Below are positions 58,966 through 64,000 of a DNA stretch of 64,000 bases, piece after piece. Made by a program: the position numbers and the translations under genes. The stretch lies in the NCBI GenBank assembly GCA_001632425.1, contig KV425551.1, positions 412,492 to 476,491 of the forward strand, given 5' to 3'. A model generated the notes under the pieces. It had not been told where the DNA came from. It searched no databases and was given only the letters and a program-made list of their open reading frames with translations. The stretch's first letter is position 1. Every line of letters starts with the position of its first letter. Source of the stretch: Neolentinus lepideus HHB14362 ss-1 (taxonomy: Eukaryota; Basidiomycota; Agaricomycetes; Gloeophyllales; Gloeophyllaceae).

Positions 58966-59708
58966 ATGGCCGAACAAGTGAGTGCTGTCCCTGGTATGCA
59001 GGCAGGCGGAGACTAACGTGAGTTGCGCCGTAGATTGAAAAGGCGTACCAGAAGCAGCACCTCTTCCAGAACGCCAAGTTCAAGGGTATGTCTCATTAGG
59101 CGGGCAGGCGTAGCGGGGTGTATTGAATGGAAATACGGGTTAGGCAGCAAGAAGGTTTCGACGAAGGAGAAGCGATGGTACAAGGATGTCGGTCTTGGCT
59201 TTAAGATGCCATCAGAGGCGATCACTGGCAGTTACATTGGTACGCCCATGTTCCGTACGAGCGCATGTCTATGCCATTAACATGGTACACGTATTCCAGA
59301 CAAGAAGTGCCCTTTCACGGGCAACGTATCCATCCGTGGTAGTATCTTGACTGGTCGGGTTGTTTCGACGAAGATGACACGGACAATCATCATTCGACGG
59401 GATTATCTCCACTACGTTCCTAAATACAGTACGCGCTACCTACCTCGCACATCCACGCCCACTGAACGCGCTATTTAATAGACCGTTACGAGAAGCGGCA
59501 CAAAAACTTGGCAGCTCACGTCTCGCCAGCGTTCCGTGTTGAGATTGGTGACATTGTCACAGTCGGTACGCCATGGCTTTGCTTGTCTACTTACTTGAGT
59601 TTCTGAGCGTCTGCAGGTCAGTGCCGACCCCTTTCCAAGACCGTGCGGTTCAATGTTCTCCGTGTTACGAAGAACAAGGCTTCCGCGAAGGCGTTTGGGA
59701 AGTTCTAG
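58966..59708 (+). CDS. RPS11: 40S ribosomal protein S11 (uS17)
   Basis: About 155 residues in six exons, with the first intron right after four codons, as is usual for fungal ribosomal protein genes. The sequence reads MAEQ, then [35 protein letters not shown] and [59 protein letters not shown] and [17 protein letters not shown] follow. This is near-invariant uS17/S11, which binds 18S rRNA in the small subunit body. The stop is at 59706-59708. No oddities. Confidence 0.96.
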
Positions 59709-60156
59709 GGCGGGGATGTGAGGCGGGGATGCTGGGCATTATGCTGTTTTTATCTACCACTACTACATCACTATGTCGTGCTATGCATCTATGCAAATCA
59801 TCATTGCACGTACTTTGTATTACGTGCACGAATTGCTGAGTGCCGGGCTCTGTTATTGTAAAGTGATGCACAGCCAAGACATACCATAAGCATCCTGTAT
59901 CTAACAAGTGACCAAACAACGCCTCCAACCTCCAAGGTGTTTCGCGGATTCTGATATACAGCTTCCTTCCAGCCGGCCTCCACACCGGTCGTCTCTTAAC
60001 GTTCATCGCTTTTCATTTCTCCTTTTTATACCTTCCCCTTACACTCCTTACAATCTGGCGCCTACACTGCTCTCCGTGTTCACCAGTCGACGGTCCAAGT
60101 CCCGACCGCATTCCCCCCAGCCAGGCTCGCCGTCTTCTCATTCTCAAGGCCTTCCC

Positions 60157-61826
60157 ATGGGCCAGCAGACCTCGAAGAAGTCGAGGAAGAACGGCAAGGA
60201 CAAGGACAAAGACGCAGCTGTCGACGCCTCGTCCTTGACAGACGCGGCGACAGAGGAGAGCAACGACAATACCCCACAAGGCAGTCTGTCGCGTGCGACG
60301 GGCACTGGCTCGAACGTGTCGCCCAAGCCTGCGAATGGAGTCGACGCCTCAGCCTCCAAGACGCAGGGGAACGGGAATCCAGCCATCAATGTCTCCAGCC
60401 CCGAGGGCGCGACAGGGCCGGTGTCTGTTAACGGGCAACGAGTCCCCGGTTCTCCACCACCATCGACCCTTTCCGGACCTTCATCAAACGAACCATCATC
60501 ATCTCTGTCCGCATCCAATGCTACGTCTCCATCATCGTCTCCATCGCTCGGTACCCGACCCGCCCCTGCACCGCTCGACATTCCCGCCGCCCAAACTATC
60601 TTGTCCAATCCTAACAGCTATCCCACTCCTGGATCCACGTCCAGCAGCTATCTCCCGGGAAACCCTGCGGGGGCGCCTGGTGAGAACGGAAGGGACAAAA
60701 TCAAACAGCAGTTCGATATTGATGACATGATTCATCGGTTGCTGGATGTGGGATACACAGGCAAAGTCAGCAAGTCGCTATGTCTAAAGAACACGGAGAT
60801 TACGGTCATTTGTCAGGCAGCACGAGAGGTGTTCCTGAGTCAGCCAACTCTCATAGAGCTGTCGCCTCCCGTCAAGATTGTTGGCGATGTCCATGGCCAG
60901 TACTCTGATCTGATTCGCCTGTTTGAGATGTGTGGCTTCCCTCCTGCCGCCAACTACCTCTTCCTCGGTGATTACGTCGACCGAGGGAAGCAGAGTCTTG
61001 AAACCATTCTCCTTCTCCTGTGTTACAAAATCAAGTATCCCGAGAATTTCTTCTTGTTACGAGGCAATCATGAGTGTGCAAATGTTACGAGAGGTATGTT
61101 ACTCGCCGGTTGCTGTGGCATTATGTTCATCAAGCCACAGTTTACGGCTTCTATGACGAATGCAAACGACGCTGTAATATCAAAACATGGAAGACATTCA
61201 TCGACGTCTTCAACTGTCTACCCATTGCCGCCATTGTCGCCTCGAAGATATTCTGTGTTCATGGTGGACTGTCTCCATCATTACATTCCATGGATGATAT
61301 CAAGCGCATACAGCGACCGACAGATGTTCCGGATTACGGCCTACTAAACGACCTGTTGTGGTCGGATCCTTCGGACACGGCACTGGATTGGGAGGACAAT
61401 GAGCGTGGTGTGAGCTACTGCTTCGGAAAGGCCATCATCAACGACTTCTTAGTCCGTTATGATATGGACCTGATTTGCCGAGCGCATATGGTGGTCGAAG
61501 ATGGGTATGAGTTCTGGAATGACCGGACACTCGTGACTGTCTTCAGCGCGCCCAACTACTGCGGAGGTGCGGCCTATCGTTTGTCCTGTGACCCCAAAAC
61601 TGACTATTTCAACACTGAAGAGTTCGACAATTACGGCGCATGCATGAGCGTTTCTGAGGAGTTACTTTGCGCCTTCGAGCTCCTGAAGCCACTGGACGGG
61701 CCAGCGTTACGGAAAGAGATGACCAAGGCTAAGCGGAAGAGGTTCGTCATGGTCTCATTATCATTCTTTGGCAACGATCTGACCTTTGCCGTCGGTTCCA
61801 GTCTGATGAGCCCTGCTGCCAACTAG
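60157..61826 (+). CDS. Serine/threonine phosphatase PP-Z type (PPZ1/2)
   Basis: About 500 residues. It starts [12 protein letters not shown], an N-myristoylation signal (Gly2, Ser6, basic after). About 180 Ser/Pro/Asn-rich residues follow, as in fungal Ppz. The catalytic PP1-type domain is complete: [101 protein letters not shown] and [21 protein letters not shown] fungal-specific PPZ regulates cation homeostasis and cell-wall integrity through Trk transporters and Hal3-type inhibitors. Two introns near the 3' end are in frame and would add residues if unspliced: one between NYCG and EFDN, another after KAKRK. The start at 60157 was preferred to an upstream in-frame extension because of the MG motif. 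Confidence 0.93.
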
Positions 61827-62351
61827 TGATCGCCATACGACATGACATAGGGAGTGGTGTGTATATGAGTATAATTGAATCATGTCGTTTGGCGGGTGGT
61901 AGGCCAGGTCCGCGCTGTTGGTCCGTGGTGGTGTGGAGGACTACTGATGGAGGTGGTTCCTCCGTAAATTCATAGACGTTGCGACCCAGAGGGTCTGTTG
62001 TCTCTGTCCAAGCATAGTCATATGCTCTCATATCATTTGATGCAGAGGCACGTTGTTTCTCGTTCTTTGCTGCCGCAGGGCAGTCCATTCTCGCATCACT
62101 TCTACGATGTCGTGCCTTTTATTTTATGGACTTAGCTTCCTGACAATGCACTTCCGGCATCCATATTCCACTGCTCAAGTCAATCTCTGTGTTCTTAGCT
62201 TGCGGGTCATTATCTACTCTCTCTCTCTACTTGGTCGTACTCGCTTCGCTTGTCTGTGCTATAACTACCATTGTGAAAATACGCCTCTTTCATCTCGGAT
62301 TTCTACAATCAATCACAGTTTGATGTCACAATTTGCAATGCTCGTATGGGA
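61827..62351. other. Intergenic region between PPZ and the subtilase remnant
   Basis: About 525 bp; presumably the PPZ 3' UTR. Short open frames have no family pattern. Confidence 0.4.
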
Positions 62352-63569
62352 TCACCGCCACGGAAGTCCGGCGTCTGAGCGTTGAGTGAGGTCGTTCAGA
62401 GTACCGGATGCCAGATTAATGTTGTCAGTATGAACTTCGTCCCTATTGGAGCCTAACACTCACAGATGCTGGGCAGCATACCCTTAAGGCCGGAAACTCT
62501 TCAACGGGGATAAGATATTGTTCAAGCCGATAAATGCGCAATGAGCCCTGCGACGTATGGCCTAGTTAATTAAAAATTCAGTTCTTCCTGACCATTGGTT
62601 CACAATGCACGAGATAATCTCACCATCGACCCAAGTACCGGAGATAGTGTTCGTTGCCTACACAAAATACGATTTAGACGCCACGCACATCACTTGTCCA
62701 ATGCATACAGCGGTTTTTTCGATCCAAGTGAGCATAACGGACAGACCTGGCGCATAAAGAACAACCGAACCTGATGTTCCCTTCAGATGGAATGGGAGCG
62801 CAACTCCCACCGTAGCATGGTCGCCGAAGCCAGACTGTAACGGACATTAGGGAAAATTCGCGCATTCCAGATCTTTGACTCACGCGGCTGGTATAGACAC
62901 CCATGTACATTGAGAATTAGACAGGAAACTGGTGTCATAAGTCCCAGCATAATACCGGTGTTTGGAATAATGTGAGTACTGGGATATTATCGGAAAATAA
63001 GCTGCTGTCATGCTTGCCAATAACATAGATATCCCCGCCCTCTCGTGTACGCGAAGTTCAGATCAGTCGTACTCTGGTCCACTAGCCTCATAAACGAGCT
63101 GAAGCGTGCGATTCCGTAGGGGAGCACTGGTCCTACGATCCTGGGTTACTTGTGGTAGTAGTGCCGACCAAGAGACGGCTGTACTGTATGACTGTCGCTG
63201 AGATAGTCATGATACCGTCTTCGGCAATGTTTGCGACATGCGGGTGGGAGTGGATAATTTTCAAGGTATCTTCGTCGAATTTGCCTGTATAGTTCATTCA
63301 GCACGGCAAAGCTCGTACGTATAGTATGTGACTTACCAGTAAAGCCATCCAGGAGCGTAGAGAAGTCGTGTGTCAAAGCGGAGTCACCGCTGAGTTCCTC
63401 GGTCAGTCAAGGTGGGGAACCTTCGCGACACCCTCCTCTAGACGGATGAGGAAGACACGTGCCTTAACATCGCCCATGAACCTCTCGACGGCTTAAGAGT
63501 AGACGGCACTCAGAAAACGGGACTCGTATCAAGGCCGAGAGAGGCAAGTACAACGGTCAGGAAGCGCAT
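62352..63569 (-). pseudogene. Decayed proteinase K-like subtilase (peptidase S8 with I9 propeptide)
   Basis: Reading from 63569 a signal peptide is visible (MRFLTVVLASLGL). Propeptide inhibitor I9 text follows: GDVKARVFLIRLEEGVAKV, LTHDFSTLLDGFTG and GKFDEDTLKIIHSHPHVANI. Fragments of the S8 domain are IARFSSFMRLVDQSTTDLNF, GDIYVIGK, LYAPGLSVMLTWI, YVAGLIAHL and NLASGTLNDL. The frame is broken: an in-frame stop at 63510-63512 (possibly inside a short intron), a stop and shift at 63403-63405 between HLD and LTEEL, and further shifts later. The Asp of the DTG motif reads GK, and the Ser of GTSM is lost. Secreted S8 proteases are multicopy in Agaricomycetes, so loss of one copy is plausible. Confidence 0.75.
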
Positions 63570-64000
63570 GGCTGGTCAAGGGTTGAGCATTTCCAATAAC
63601 TCGTGATTTATACACGCCCTCGAGGAGGTATTAGTAAAAATCGCCATGAAGGACAGCACATGGGCAAGTCAGTGTGGTAATGCATATCGTTGTCGGGAGC
63701 TCGTCTTCCTGATGCATGAGCGTACTTGAAACGCTCGTTACGTGTGCATATTTGGCCCCGTTAGTGATGCCTAGGACAGTGAATCATAATTCAGAGCTCT
63801 ACAGAGTGATGGTTAGACACAACTCATCAAGTCTATTAATGATCGAGCCACCAATGGTCACCCCCCCTAGTCACACTCCGCACAATGTGGTACTGCGAAT
63901 GTTCCCCAGACACTTTTCTTTTGTAGTATTGAAACCCGCGCATCGTAGGTACAAGTCATGTAATGTCTAACATAGGGCGATGCCCTCGGGACAATAAACT
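63570..64000. other. Unannotated right end of the window
   Basis: About 430 bp. One plus-strand open frame (63716-63970) shows no family pattern. I see nothing I can support; a gene may begin beyond the window. Confidence 0.4.

Noticed and set aside
60157..61826. In-frame insertion between NYCG and EFDN in the PPZ phosphatase
   Set aside because: It has GT and AG borders and intron length, and removing it restores the invariant NYCGEFDN motif, so it is an intron rather than a new insertion.

Overview
The window is nuclear DNA of a filamentous basidiomycete, most likely an Agaricomycete. The genes lie close together on both strands. Almost all are cut by many introns of about 45-65 nt, intergenic gaps are usually 0.2-0.6 kb, and the gene content (DUF2235 hydrolase, Kpp2/Fus3-type MAPK, PPZ phosphatase, PEX16, RRP36, NUS1) is fungal. 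There is no sign of operons, CRISPR or bacterial features. CDS coordinates run from start codon to stop codon and include introns. Exon borders were worked out by eye from splice signals and protein similarity.

Layout. 0-10 kb: the 3' end of CBF5, a Fus3/Kpp2-like MAP kinase, a SAP-like/coiled-coil protein of unknown role, a flavocytochrome b2-type L-lactate dehydrogenase and SUA5. 10-21 kb: NUS1, a DUF2235 (Tle1-like) hydrolase, a large multi-pass membrane protein and RRP36. 20.9-22.0 kb: an AT-rich, nearly perfect inverted repeat with arms of about 417 bp around an assembly gap of 125 N. 22-32 kb: a CorA-like transporter, a secreted protein with five exact-length 129-bp repeats, a coiled-coil membrane protein, PEX16 and a small cupin. 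32-38 kb: an L-rhamnose-1-dehydrogenase-like SDR divergent from a KARI-like protein with altered catalytic residues, then an RBM39-type splicing factor. 38-50 kb: a metabolic neighbourhood of two tandem Dal5-type MFS permeases, RidA, two tandem HSL-type esterases and a D-serine dehydratase-like PLP enzyme. 50-64 kb: RAB4, two Ser/Thr-rich single-pass membrane proteins on either side of an isochorismatase-like hydrolase, RPS11, PPZ, and a decayed proteinase K-like subtilase.

Most genes are single-copy housekeeping functions: tRNA and rRNA maturation, dolichol synthesis, peroxisome biogenesis, vesicle traffic and signalling. The accessory material is in the inverted-repeat block, the repeat-rich secreted protein, the 38-50 kb catabolic-looking stretch with two tandem duplications, and the subtilase pseudogene. 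A recurrent feature is GC-AG introns, six of which I can place with good support. Two of these are in one MFS copy at positions where its tandem paralogue keeps GT. I did not find a clearly new biological system. The best candidates for follow-up are the KARI-like enzyme, the secreted repeat protein, the inverted repeat and the 38-50 kb neighbourhood.
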